Part shown: positions 8,265-16,828 of the stretch, one piece after another
How the letters are laid out: each line of letters begins with the position of its first letter
Numbering within the stretch: position 1 is the first letter of the stretch
Assembly: GCA_963735455.1 (NCBI GenBank)
Contig: CAVTKZ010000002.1
Span: forward strand, 682,001-746,000
Direction: 5' to 3'
Length of the DNA stretch: 64,000 nt
Origin: Palsa-1033 sp963735455
GTDB lineage: Bacteria > Chloroflexota > Limnocylindria > Limnocylindrales > CSP1-4
Notes under the pieces: model-generated
Seen by the model: the letters and a program-made list of their open reading frames with translations, nothing else
Told to the model about the DNA's origin: nothing
The model's database searches: none
Program-made: the position numbers and the translations under genes

Positions 8265-9287
8265 GTGAAGAAGATCGGCTTCCTCTCCTTCGGGCACTGG
8301 TCGGCGTCGCCCTACTCGCAGGTCAGGTCCGGCGCCGACGCGCTGATCCAGTCGATCGAGCTTGCGGAGGCGGTCGAGGAGCTGGGTGCCGACGGGGCCT
8401 ACTTCCGGGTCCACCATTTCGCCCAGCAGCTGGCGTCGCCGTTCCCGCTCCTGGCGGCGATCGGGGCGCGGACGAAGCGGATCGAGATCGGCACGGCCGT
8501 GATCGACATGCGCTACGAGAACCCGCTGTACATGGTCGAGGATGCGGGCGCGGCGGACCTGATCGCGGGCGGGCGCCTCCAGCTCGGGATCAGCCGCGGC
8601 TCGCCCGAACAGGTCATCGACGGCTTCCGCTACTTCGGCTACGTGCCGCCCGACGGCGAGACCGACGCCGACATGGCCCGCCAGCACGCCGACGTGTTCC
8701 TCCAGGCGCTGTCCGGTGCCGGCTTCGCCCAGCCCAACCCTTCCCCGATGTTCCCCAACCCGCCCGGCCTGCTCCGCCCCGAGCCGCATTCGCCCGGCCT
8801 CCGTGACCGGATCTGGTGGGGCGCCGGATCGCGGGCGACCGCCGAATGGACTGGGCAGCAGGGCATGAACCTGATGTCGTCGACCCTGCTGACCGAGGAT
8901 GCCGGCGTGCCCTTCCACGAGCTCCAGGCCGAGCAGATCCGCCTCTTCCGGGAGGCGTGGGCCGCCGCGGGGCACAAGCGCGAGCCACGGGTGTCGGTCA
9001 GCCGGAGCATCTTCGCCCTGGTCGACGATCGGGACCGGGCCTACTTCGGTCGGGGCAACCAGGACACGGACAAGGTCGGCTATCTCGATGCCCAGACCAA
9101 GGCGATCTTCGGGCGGTCATATGCTGCGGAGCCCGATGTCCTGGTCAAGGAGCTCGCCGGCGACACGGCGATCCAGGCCGCCGACACGCTCCTGCTGACC
9201 GTCCCCAACCAGCTCGGCGTCGAGTACAACGCCCACGCCATCGAGAGCATCCTCAAGTTCGTCGCACCGGACCTCGGCTGGCGCTAG
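8265..9287 (+). CDS. LLM class flavin-dependent oxidoreductase
   Basis: A 340-residue luciferase-like monooxygenase. The N-terminus IGFLSFGHWSASP, the segment GADGAYFRVHHF, the TKRIEIGTAVIDMRYENPL strand and GGRLQLGISRGSPEQV are typical of this TIM-barrel family, which uses FMN or F420. Members oxidise many small organics, so the substrate is unknown. Start GTG 8265 lies directly behind a -10 box. It is convergent with ptsI (40 bp gap). It is a monocistronic unit by context. Confidence 0.92.
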   Translation: MKKIGFLSFGHWSASPYSQVRSGADALIQSIELAEAVEELGADGAYFRVHHFAQQLASPFPLLAAIGARTKRIEIGTAVIDMRYENPLYMVEDAGAADLIAGGRLQLGISRGSPEQVIDGFRYFGYVPPDGETDADMARQHADVFLQALSGAGFAQPNPSPMFPNPPGLLRPEPHSPGLRDRIWWGAGSRATAEWTGQQGMNLMSSTLLTEDAGVPFHELQAEQIRLFREAWAAAGHKREPRVSVSRSIFALVDDRDRAYFGRGNQDTDKVGYLDAQTKAIFGRSYAAEPDVLVKELAGDTAIQAADTLLLTVPNQLGVEYNAHAIESILKFVAPDLGWR

Positions 9288-9327
9288 CCGGTCCCGGCCT
9301 GACCGCAAACGAACGGAGCGCGATCGA

Positions 9328-11121
9328 TCAATCCAGTTGAGCGACGAGCGCTCGGACCTCGGCCGCATTGCGTGCGGTCAGGGCGGCGGCCGCGATCTCC
9401 TCGAGCCGCGAGCGCTGGTGGGCGCGCAATCGGAGCCTGACGGCGTCGAGTGCCGGAGCCTCCATCGACAGCTCGTCGACGCCCAGCCCGACCAGCACCA
9501 GGGCACCCGCTGGATCCGAGGCGAGCTCGCCGCAGACCGCGACAGGAATGCCCGCCCCATCGGCGCCGCGCACGGTCGAGGCGATCGCGATGAGAACCGC
9601 CGGATGGAGCGCATCCTGCAATGAGCCGAGCTTGCCATGAGTGCGGTCAGCCGCCAGCGTGTACTGGGTCAGGTCGTTGCTGCCGATGCTGAAGAAGTCG
9701 ACAAGGGTGGCCAGCCGGTCTGCAATCAGGGCCGCCGCAGGGACCTCGATCATGATCCCCGTGACGATCCGGTCGGACCGCGGAATGCCTTGCTGGTCGA
9801 GCGTGGCGAAGGCCTCAGCACGCAGGTCGAGCAGCAGCTCGACGTCCTCGACCGTGGCGACCATCGGCGCCATCAGGTGAGGCACGGTGCCCGTGGCCGC
9901 GCCGGCCCGGGCGATCGCCCGGATCTGGGTCACGAGCAGAGGACGGGCGATCTCGTAGCCGAGCCGCAAGCCCCGCACACCGAGGAATGGATTGCCCTCC
10001 GCGGGCAGGCCGAGATAGGGGATCGCCTTGTCCCCGCCAATGTCGGCCAGGCGGATCACCACCGGGGCCGTGTCGCCAAACTGGCCCAGAACCTCGGCAT
10101 AGGCTCGGACCTGCTCGTCCTCGGACGGCTCCACCGAGCGGCCCATGAACATGAACTCGGTCCGGAACAGGCCGACCCCTTCAGCGCCCGCCGCGTGCGC
10201 TGCCTGGGCGTCGGCGGGCCGTCCGATATTGGCCAGGAGGAGCACCCGGTGGCCATCGGCGGTCGAGCCGGGCTGTCCGCGAAGGGCGCGCGCGGCGGAT
10301 GTGTCGATCGAGCTCTCCCGTGCCCCGCCCTGGAGCGTGGCAATCTCATCCGGGCCCGGCCCGAGAATCACCACACCGGCATCGCCGTCGACGGCTACCT
10401 GCATCTCGCCGGCCGCTTCGGTGGCGTTCGGGCCCCAGGCCGCGTCGATCGCATCGCGCAGGCCGCCGACCCCCACCACGGCGGGAATGCCCAGGCCGCG
10501 GGCCAGGATCGCAGCGTGCGACGTCCGGGTCCCGCTCTCGAGGGCGATCCCCAGGAGCGACCCGGCCGGCAGGTCGACCGTGACCGACGGCGGCAGGTCG
10601 TCGGCGATTGCGATCGACGGCCGCAGCGGTGGCTCGATCTCGAGACCGCGCAAGATCCGCCCGATTCGCGCCCCGACATCGCGCACGTCAGCTGCCCGCG
10701 CGGCGAGCAGCTCGTCCTCGATCTGCGCAAAGGTCGCCGCGACCGAGTCGGTCGCGTCAGTGACTGCCTGCGCCAGCTCAACTGCCTCCGCCGACCCCCG
10801 GTCCCGGGCGAGGCGCTGGGCGGCGTCGACGATCATCGGATCGAGGGCCATCAGGGCCTGGGCTTCGAAAATCCCGGCCTCGTCGTTGCCGCCCGCAGCA
10901 CGGACCCGATCGGCGATCGCCTCCAGCTGCTCGGCTGCGATGGCCGCCGCCTCGGGGATCGAGGGCGTCCTGGCGGATTTGGCAGCCCCCGCCGGGCCTC
11001 CTCCGGCGTGGTAGCGCCAGATCGGACCGATCGCCAGGCCCGGGGCCGCGGCGGTGCCCGTCAGGTGCTGGGCGACGCTGCCAGCCACCGAGTCGGATGC
11101 AGTCGTCCCGCGCGCGCTCAA
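9328..11121 (-). CDS. ptsI: PTS enzyme I (phosphoenolpyruvate-protein phosphotransferase)
   Basis: First enzyme of the phosphotransferase system: it takes phosphate from PEP and gives it to HPr. At 597 residues it is close to the usual ~575. Visible features: swivelling-domain phospho-His in SGTRTSHAAILARG (His202), PEP-binding GVGLFRTEFMFM, GVRGLRLGYE, and the C-terminal VCGELASDPAGA and GVDELSM segments. The start overlaps the HPr stop by 4 bp (ATGA). It is the last gene of an eight-gene minus-strand operon, so this sugar system carries its own general PTS proteins. Confidence 0.96.
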   Translation of the reverse strand: MSARGTTASDSVAGSVAQHLTGTAAAPGLAIGPIWRYHAGGGPAGAAKSARTPSIPEAAAIAAEQLEAIADRVRAAGGNDEAGIFEAQALMALDPMIVDAAQRLARDRGSAEAVELAQAVTDATDSVAATFAQIEDELLAARAADVRDVGARIGRILRGLEIEPPLRPSIAIADDLPPSVTVDLPAGSLLGIALESGTRTSHAAILARGLGIPAVVGVGGLRDAIDAAWGPNATEAAGEMQVAVDGDAGVVILGPGPDEIATLQGGARESSIDTSAARALRGQPGSTADGHRVLLLANIGRPADAQAAHAAGAEGVGLFRTEFMFMGRSVEPSEDEQVRAYAEVLGQFGDTAPVVIRLADIGGDKAIPYLGLPAEGNPFLGVRGLRLGYEIARPLLVTQIRAIARAGAATGTVPHLMAPMVATVEDVELLLDLRAEAFATLDQQGIPRSDRIVTGIMIEVPAAALIADRLATLVDFFSIGSNDLTQYTLAADRTHGKLGSLQDALHPAVLIAIASTVRGADGAGIPVAVCGELASDPAGALVLVGLGVDELSMEAPALDAVRLRLRAHQRSRLEEIAAAALTARNAAEVRALVAQLD

Positions 11122-11423
11122 GGAACCGAGGCCTGCTCGCCAATCCCTGCTTCGACGAAGCCCACGAGATCGGCCAAGGCGGCTTCCTCGTCGGGGCCGT
11201 CAACGGTGAGCCGAATGCGGTGCCCTCGAGAAGCACCGAGGGTCAGGAGGCCCAGGATGCTTTTCGCGTCGACCGGCCCGGCGCTGCGGGTCAGGTTCTC
11301 GATCCTGATCGTCGATGTCCACGCGGAGGCGCGCCCGACAAACACCTTGGCAGGTCGCGAATGAAGTCCAGTGTCATTGACGATGACGACCTCGGCGCTG
11401 CGCATCTCAACCAGCTCCTCCAC
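11118..11423 (-). CDS. ptsH: PTS phosphocarrier protein HPr
   Basis: A 101-residue HPr with the phospho-acceptor motif TGLHSRPA (His21), the middle segment VDAKSILGLLTLGASRGH and the helix EEAALADLVGFVEAGIGE. The regulatory-serine region is KSILGLL, as in Firmicutes-type HPr, but no HPr kinase is seen here. It overlaps ptsI by 4 bp. A 42-bp gap separates it from the upstream dehydrogenase gene. Confidence 0.96.
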   Translation of the reverse strand: MEELVEMRSAEVVIVNDTGLHSRPAKVFVGRASAWTSTIRIENLTRSAGPVDAKSILGLLTLGASRGHRIRLTVDGPDEEAALADLVGFVEAGIGEQASVP

Positions 11424-11465
11424 CGACGAAAGCCGCGAGCCATCGCGCTCGCTCGGTCCGCCGGC

Positions 11466-12503
11466 CTACGGCTCGACGACGACCTTGATGCCCTGACCGC
11501 GCGCCACGATCTCGATCGCCTCGAGGACCCGATCGAGTGGCACCCGGTGCGTGATGAGATCAGCCACCGGGACCTGACCGCTGGCGATCAAGGCCAGGGC
11601 GGCCCGATTGTGACGGGGCATCGACCCGTACGCGCCGACCACGCTCAGCTCGCGGTAGTGAATGAGATTCGAGTCGAGGGCCACGACCGCGTCGTCGCGC
11701 GGCAAGCCGCCGAAGAAGCTCACCCGGCCGCGCATCGCCGCCATCGCCAGGGCCTGCTGTTGGGCCGGCTTGGACCCGGCGGCCGTGATCACGACGTCGG
11801 CGCCCCGTCCGTCGGTGAGGTCGCGCACGGCGGCGACCGGGTCTGTCGCCGATCCGTCGATCAGGGCGTCGGCTTCGAGTCGGCTGGCCAGGGCGAGCCG
11901 CATCGGGTTCACGTCGACCAGGAAGACGCGGGCCGCTCCGCGCGCCCGCGCGAGGCGGACATGGAGCGATCCGATCGGGCCCGCGCCCACCACGACGACC
12001 GAGTCACCAGGCCCGACCTGGGCGAGTTCCTGACCGTTGATCACACAGGCGAGCGGTTCGGTGACCGCTGCCTGGGCCGCGTCGAGGCCGTCAGGGATGG
12101 CGTTCACCCCATCAACGGCGAGGACCTTGGCCGGGACGCGAATGAACTCGGCAAAGCCGCCGTCGTACTGGTACCCGATCGACTCGAGGTCCTCGCACAC
12201 GGTCATGAACCCGCGCCGGCATTCGAAGCAGGTCCCGTCGGGGATCGCCGCGATGATCTGGACCCGGTCGCCGACGCTCCAGCGCGGCGTACCCGCGCCG
12301 ACTGCCACGATCTCGCCGGCAACCTCGTGACCCATGACCCGGGGCAGGGAGATGTGAGCGTGGCCGTGGTGGAAGATCTTCACGTCGGTCCCGCAGGTGC
12401 CGCAGGCGAGGACCTGCAGCACCAGATCCCCTGGGCCGGGCTCAGGATCGGGCAGCGTCTCCAGACGCAGGTCCTCGGGCGCGTAGAGGCGGGCGGTCCT
12501 CAC
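11466..12503 (-). CDS. Zinc-dependent MDR alcohol/polyol (phosphate) dehydrogenase
   Basis: A 345-residue medium-chain dehydrogenase. It has the catalytic zinc ligand region CGTCGTDVK and MGHEVAGEI, a structural-zinc cysteine cluster (CFECRRGFMTVC), and the NAD-binding GAGPIGSLHVRLA. Start GTG 12503 overlaps the EIIA stop (GTGA). Position inside a hexitol PTS operon suggests it oxidises the imported hexitol phosphate, in the manner of galactitol-1-phosphate or sorbitol-6-phosphate dehydrogenases. It would then replace the unrelated long-chain MtlD. The exact substrate is inferred from context. Confidence 0.9.
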   Translation of the reverse strand: MRTARLYAPEDLRLETLPDPEPGPGDLVLQVLACGTCGTDVKIFHHGHAHISLPRVMGHEVAGEIVAVGAGTPRWSVGDRVQIIAAIPDGTCFECRRGFMTVCEDLESIGYQYDGGFAEFIRVPAKVLAVDGVNAIPDGLDAAQAAVTEPLACVINGQELAQVGPGDSVVVVGAGPIGSLHVRLARARGAARVFLVDVNPMRLALASRLEADALIDGSATDPVAAVRDLTDGRGADVVITAAGSKPAQQQALAMAAMRGRVSFFGGLPRDDAVVALDSNLIHYRELSVVGAYGSMPRHNRAALALIASGQVPVADLITHRVPLDRVLEAIEIVARGQGIKVVVEP

Positions 12504-12988
12504 GAGGGATCTCCAGTGGCCGTCGCAGCGGCGGGCAGGATCGGTTCGTCGAACGCCGGCTCGAGCACGGCGAGCACGGTCTCGATGTCCCCGGCGGTGC
12601 GGAGCTGGCTGGCCAGGTCCGGCTGGATGATGATCTCGGCCAGGCGGGCCAGGATATCGAGGTGGGCATCGTCCCGGGCGGCGATTCCGATGCACACGAA
12701 GACCCGATCGTCGTCCCATTGGACCCCGGCCGGGAACTGGACAAACGAGAGGGCCGTCCGCCGAACGAGGACACGACTCTCGTCGGTGCCATGCGGGATC
12801 GCGAAGCCCTCGCCCACCGAGGTCGAGATGCTCCGTTCCCGCTCGACCATCGCCTCGGCATAGCCGGCGTCGACCGCGCCCAGCTCCTCGAGGACGCGGC
12901 CCGTTGTCCGGACCGCGTCCTCTTTGGAGTCAGCCGCCATCGCGAGGCGAATCGCCTGCGGAGGGAGCACGGCGGCTGAACCGTTCAC
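12500..12988 (-). CDS. PTS sugar transporter subunit IIA (mannitol/fructose type)
   Basis: A 162-residue EIIA of the mannitol/fructose fold. The phospho-acceptor His66 lies in GEGFAIPHGTDES, followed by the family strand TALSFVQFPAGVQWD and the LARLAEIIIQPDL helix. It receives phosphate from HPr and passes it to EIIB. Start GTG 12988 overlaps the EIIB stop (GTGA) and its stop overlaps the dehydrogenase start, so translation is probably coupled. The separate EIIA polypeptide (not fused to EIICB) is common outside enterobacteria. Confidence 0.93.
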   Translation of the reverse strand: MNGSAAVLPPQAIRLAMAADSKEDAVRTTGRVLEELGAVDAGYAEAMVERERSISTSVGEGFAIPHGTDESRVLVRRTALSFVQFPAGVQWDDDRVFVCIGIAARDDAHLDILARLAEIIIQPDLASQLRTAGDIETVLAVLEPAFDEPILPAAATATGDPS

Positions 12989-13293
12989 GCCACGACCGGT
13001 TGACCGGACCGTAGCGCCACGATCACCTTGGCGAACACCGGATCGCCGATGAACGTGTCGAAGGGGACGACGACCCGGCCCCCGGCCACCTGGCGCGCTC
13101 GCTCGGCGAGCGACCGATGGCACAGGATCAGGTCGGCGTCGGCCGGGATCCGCCCGACCGCGGTGTGCTCGATCGTGACCGGCAGCCCAAAGAGCTGCTT
13201 GCGGAGCTGCGAGACAACGAGGGCACTGCTGCCCATGCCCGCCTCACAGGCCAGCACGATCTTGTGGACATCCGCGGCCGCGATCTGGCTCAT
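12985..13293 (-). CDS. PTS sugar transporter subunit IIB (mannitol type)
   Basis: A 102-residue stand-alone EIIB. The P-loop-like phospho-cysteine motif ACEAGMGSSALV (Cys16) matches mannitol-type IIB closely. The later segment IPADADLILCHRSLAERA is also family-typical. It transfers phosphate to the sugar bound in EIIC. ATG 13293 overlaps the EIIC stop by 4 bp. Confidence 0.94.
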   Translation of the reverse strand: MSQIAAADVHKIVLACEAGMGSSALVVSQLRKQLFGLPVTIEHTAVGRIPADADLILCHRSLAERARQVAGGRVVVPFDTFIGDPVFAKVIVALRSGQPVVA

Positions 13294-14402
13294 GCGGTCG
13301 CCACTTGGGGCGCCGTAGACAATTCAGGACTTGCCTCGGACTCGGACTCGCTCACGGTGGCCCGCAGGATGACCGCGGCGACGGCGAACGTCACCACGGT
13401 GCCCACGGCAATGCCGGCCAGGGTGGCGAACACGCCGCCCGGAGGGGTCATGGCGAGCTCGGCAAAGATGCTCCCCGGCGACGGCGACGCGACCAGGCCG
13501 GCGCCCAGGGCGACGAACGTGGCGACCGCCGACATGCCGCCGGCGATCATCGCGATGATCAGGACCGGCCGCATCAGGACGTACGGGAAGTAGATCTCGT
13601 GGATGCCGCCGAAGAAGTGGATGATGATCGCCCCCGGCGTCGAGGAGCGGATCGCGCGAGGCCCGAAGGCCCAGTAGGCCAGGAGCAGGCCGAGACCTGG
13701 GCCGGGGTTCGTCTCGAGCATGAACATGATCGACTTGCCGTTGGCCGTCGACTGCGCCACGCCGATCGTGTCGAGGACGCCGTGGTTGATCGCGTTGTTG
13801 AGGAAGAGCACCTTGGCCGGCTCGATGGCGATCGATGCCAGCGGCAGTAGGCCGGCGTTGAGCAGGCTCTGGACGACATTTCCTACGAATGTCGTGAGGG
13901 CGTCGACGACCGGCCCGATGGCGAGCAGGGCCAGGATGGCCAGGGCACCGCCGATGATGCCGATGGAGAAGTTCCCCACCAGCATCTCGAAGCCGAGTGG
14001 GACCCGGTGCATGACCTGGCGGTCGAACTGCTTGAGGATCCAGGCCGACAAGGGGCCCATGATCATCGCGCCGAGGAACATCGGAACCGATGCCCCGACG
14101 ACGACGCCGGCCGTCCCGATCGCGCCGATGACCGCACCGCGGTCGCCGTAGATGATCTTGCCACCGGTGTAGCCGATCAGGATCGGCAGCAGGTAGGTAA
14201 TCATCGGCCCGACCAGGGCGGCGAGCTGCTTGTTCGGCAGCCAGCCGGTCGGGATGAACAGGGCCGTGATGAGGCCCCACGAGATGAACGCCCCGATGTT
14301 CGGCATGACCATGCCGGCCAGGAAGCCACCGAGTCGCTGGACCCTGGCCTGCCAGCCCGTTCCGGCAGCCGGGGTCATGAAGGGCATTGACGCTGAGCTC
14401 AT
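13290..14402 (-). CDS. mtlA: PTS mannitol-type transporter subunit IIC
   Basis: A 370-residue membrane permease of the MtlA type. It has FLAGMVMPNIGAFISWG at the N-terminus, VLFLNNAINHGVL, the conserved ETNPGPGLGLLLAYW and the sugar-binding GGIHEIYFPYV. ATG 14402 is chosen because AGGAGGAG stands 4 nt upstream, better than the longer frame start at 14465. There is no fused IIB or IIA domain; those are the next two genes. It imports and phosphorylates a hexitol, mannitol by homology. Confidence 0.95.
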   Translation of the reverse strand: MSSASMPFMTPAAGTGWQARVQRLGGFLAGMVMPNIGAFISWGLITALFIPTGWLPNKQLAALVGPMITYLLPILIGYTGGKIIYGDRGAVIGAIGTAGVVVGASVPMFLGAMIMGPLSAWILKQFDRQVMHRVPLGFEMLVGNFSIGIIGGALAILALLAIGPVVDALTTFVGNVVQSLLNAGLLPLASIAIEPAKVLFLNNAINHGVLDTIGVAQSTANGKSIMFMLETNPGPGLGLLLAYWAFGPRAIRSSTPGAIIIHFFGGIHEIYFPYVLMRPVLIIAMIAGGMSAVATFVALGAGLVASPSPGSIFAELAMTPPGGVFATLAGIAVGTVVTFAVAAVILRATVSESESEASPELSTAPQVATA

Positions 14403-14471
14403 CCGTCTCCTCCTGAGAACGTGTCTCCCATCTCTTTCACCGGCGACGGCTGCATTCCGTCGCACCGATCC

Positions 14472-15500
14472 TCAGGGCTCGCTCATGGGCGCCTCGACTC
14501 GTTCGCCGCTCGGGGGCCACGATCCGTCGAGCGAATCGGACTGGCGCGACACCGACGGGAGGGTGGGATCGAGAGCCGGCTTCGTGCTCGTGGCGATGTG
14601 GCGCTCGGCTTCGGCCACTGCCTCACGGCAGATCGCGAAGAATTCGTCCGTCTCGAGCTCCGACTCACTGCGCCGACCGAGCTCGACTGCGATCCGGGCG
14701 ACCATCGCATCGCCCGCTCCAACGGTTGTCAGGAGGCGGTTTGCGGGTATCGCGATCGGCTTGGGCGCGATGACCTCCACTTTGCCCCGGATGCAGGCCA
14801 CCGCCCCGGCGCTGCCCAACGACAGGAGCACGGCCCGCGGCCCGCGGTCCTGGAGCTGGATCGCCGCGGCAACGGCTTCGTCGACGTCGTGGATCGGATG
14901 CCCGACGAGGCTCTCGGCCTCGACCCGATTTGGCTTGAGCAGGAACGGCTCGGCCGAGATGGCCTGCTCGAGGACACCATTGCTCGCGTCGATCAGGACC
15001 CGGACGGCGGGTTCAAGACGTTGGAGTCGGCGCGTCCAGCGGGCGTAGACCGAGGCCTCCAGCCCGAGCGGCAGGCTCCCGGCCAGGACCACCGCGCCGG
15101 CCCGGGTTCGACGGACCGTCGAGAGCAGCTCGGTCTCGAAGGCCGCGGCCAGCTCTGAGCTGACGGCCGGGCCGCTGCCGTTGATCTCGGTCAGCCGCCC
15201 GTCCTGTTCGATGAGCTTGAGATTCGTGCGGGTCTCGCCGGGGGTGGCGAGGAAGCGGGCCTGGACACCGAGCGACCCGAGATGCTCCTCGATCAGCGCC
15301 CACTGGTCCTCACCGGCGATGCCGATCGCCGAGACAGGCGCACCGAGCTGGGCGATCGTCCGAGCGACATTGATTCCCTTGCCGCCGAAGATCGTCCGGG
15401 TATCCGACGAGCGATGGGTGGTGCCTGGCAGGAGGCGCTGGATCCACACCGTCCGGTCGATCGCCGGGTTCAAGGTGACGGTGATGATCGGGCCGATCAT
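14472..15500 (-). CDS. PfkB-family hexose-phosphate kinase (1-phosphofructokinase/tagatose-6-P kinase type)
   Basis: A 342-residue ribokinase-fold enzyme of the 1-phosphofructokinase subgroup. N-terminal TVTLNPAIDRTVWI, GGKGINVARTIAQLG, substrate segment FLLKPNRVEAESLVG and the catalytic anion-hole motif VGAGDAMVA are all present. It overlaps the DeoR gene by 4 bp and precedes EIIC by 69 bp. With the Zn-dehydrogenase it could convert a hexitol phosphate to a ketose bisphosphate. Whether the substrate is fructose-1-P, fructose-6-P or tagatose-6-P cannot be told. The C-terminal ~40 residues are an extra polar tail. Confidence 0.9.
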   Translation of the reverse strand: MIGPIITVTLNPAIDRTVWIQRLLPGTTHRSSDTRTIFGGKGINVARTIAQLGAPVSAIGIAGEDQWALIEEHLGSLGVQARFLATPGETRTNLKLIEQDGRLTEINGSGPAVSSELAAAFETELLSTVRRTRAGAVVLAGSLPLGLEASVYARWTRRLQRLEPAVRVLIDASNGVLEQAISAEPFLLKPNRVEAESLVGHPIHDVDEAVAAAIQLQDRGPRAVLLSLGSAGAVACIRGKVEVIAPKPIAIPANRLLTTVGAGDAMVARIAVELGRRSESELETDEFFAICREAVAEAERHIATSTKPALDPTLPSVSRQSDSLDGSWPPSGERVEAPMSEP

Positions 15501-16297
15501 CCGGCTGCCTCGCCGGACCGCCGCGGCCCAGCAGCTGTCGCCGGATCCTCGGCGACCAGCACCTCGAGCCCCGCCGAGCGGAGCGTCTCAAGCTCGCGGG
15601 CGGACGCGTTCGCGTCGGTCACGAGCAGGCTGATTTCATCCAGCCCCGCGACGTGGGCGAAGGTGACAGCTCCAAGCTTCGTGCTGTCGGCCAGGACAAC
15701 CGCGTAGCGTGCCGCCCGAATCATCCGGGTCTTGGTCGCAGCCTCCTCCCAGGTCGGGGTGGTCAGGCCGGCCGCCGCGGAGATGCCGTTGATCCCGATG
15801 AAGGCGATATCGACGTGGATCTGTTCGATCGACCGCTCGGCCATTGGCCCGACGAGGGCCAGGGTGGACTCCTTGACCGACCCGCCGGTCAGGATCAATT
15901 CCAGCCGATTGGCCAGCTCGACGGCGATCGGAACCGAGTTGGAGGCGACGGTGATATCCCGGCGGAAGCGCAGCGCCCGGGCCAGCTCCAGGGTCGTGGT
16001 GCCGGCATCGAGAAAGACGGTCTGGCCGGCCTGGACGAGCTCGGCCGCGGCTTGGGCGATGGCGCGCTTCTGGAGCCGGTTCTCGGTTTCCTTCTCGCCG
16101 AACGAGGGCTCGAACCTGCTCGGAGGAAGGGCGCCCCCGCGGGTTCGCTCGAGGGTACCGCGGTCGGACAGGAGCTGGAGATCGCGCCTGATCGTCGACT
16201 CAGAGACCCGGAACCTGATCGCCAGATCGCTGACCTCGGCCCGATCGTCGGCAGTCAGAAGCTCGACGATGCGCCGTCGTCGCTCCCCGACCAGCAT
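15497..16297 (-). CDS. DeoR-family transcriptional regulator of the hexitol operon
   Basis: A 266-residue repressor with an N-terminal DeoR helix-turn-helix (RRRRIVELLTADDRAEVSDL, then VSESTIRRDLQLL) and a C-terminal sugar-phosphate sensing domain (FLDAGTTTLELARAL, LTGGSVKESTLALVGPMAE, FIGINGISAAAGLT). Start ATG 16297 puts the HTH at the proper distance; GTG 16303 is an alternative. It is the first gene of the operon and overlaps the kinase by 4 bp. A perfect-looking operator lies 24 bp upstream. It likely senses a phosphorylated sugar made by the pathway. Confidence 0.93.
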   Translation of the reverse strand: MLVGERRRRIVELLTADDRAEVSDLAIRFRVSESTIRRDLQLLSDRGTLERTRGGALPPSRFEPSFGEKETENRLQKRAIAQAAAELVQAGQTVFLDAGTTTLELARALRFRRDITVASNSVPIAVELANRLELILTGGSVKESTLALVGPMAERSIEQIHVDIAFIGINGISAAAGLTTPTWEEAATKTRMIRAARYAVVLADSTKLGAVTFAHVAGLDEISLLVTDANASARELETLRSAGLEVLVAEDPATAAGPRRSGEAAG

Positions 16298-16320
16298 CCC
16301 CACGCCCCTCTCCACTCTTC

Positions 16321-16348
16321 GAGCAGTACAGCGCGCTCTGTAATGCTC
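16321..16348 (-). promoter_or_regulatory. Palindromic operator in front of the DeoR gene
   Basis: Read on the minus strand, GAGCATTACAG (16348-16338) and CTGTACTGCTC (16331-16321) form an 11-bp inverted repeat with 10 of 11 positions matching, around a 6-nt centre (AGCGCG). It sits 24 bp before the repressor start, so autoregulation of the hexitol operon is the likely role. This is inferred from position and symmetry only. Confidence 0.6.
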
Positions 16349-16554
16349 ATTTCTGCATGGTGACGCGCACTCTTGCACGTGCCTCAAGCGGTGTCAAGGG
16401 GCCTTACGTCGCGATATACAGGAGCGGGCCGGGCGTGGAGCGCGGGCGCTCGTTCGGCATGTCTGGCGCAGGGCTGCCGGGGCTCAAGGCCTCAGGCCGC
16501 TCCAGGTAGCTTGGTCAGGGTCTCATCTACCCGACACCGCGAGAAGGCGAGTGG

Positions 16555-16776
16555 TCAGGACCATGCCCAGGGCAACTTGACGCCGCCCACCTGGCTGATG
16601 ACCGCGGCGAGGTCCTCAAAGGCCCACTGCTCGCTGATCTTGCCGGCATCGTTGACGCGGTAGATATGCACGGCGTCCCAATGAACAGGGCTATTGGTCG
16701 CCGGAATGCCGAGCAGGTTGCCCGTGTGCCGCGCCGTGACGACCTGGCGCAAGGCCACGAGGTCATTGCTTGCGTT
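16555..16776 (-). pseudogene. 3' fragment of a SnoaL-like ester cyclase
   Basis: The last ~73 codons of a SnoaL/polyketide-cyclase-like protein: ARHTGNLLGIPATNSPVHWD, then VHIYRVNDAGKISEQWAFED. They match the C-terminal half of the intact gene at 20664-21101 (ARHTGELMGIPPTGREVHYD). No N-terminal half is present: upstream the same frame runs into antisense of the DUF3291 gene. I read it as a truncated relic. The surrounding 16349-16554 holds nothing else I can support. Confidence 0.6.
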
Positions 16777-16828
16777 CCAGGGTCGCCAGTGGCCGTAAGA
16801 TCGCGCCGTCAGCTCACGAGGGGTTTTG

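Noticed and set aside
7212..8975. 587-aa minus-strand ORF opposite the Ala-rich, lipoprotein and LLM genes
   Set aside because: Shadow frame; the plus strand carries a firm LLM family match, a signal peptide and -10 boxes.
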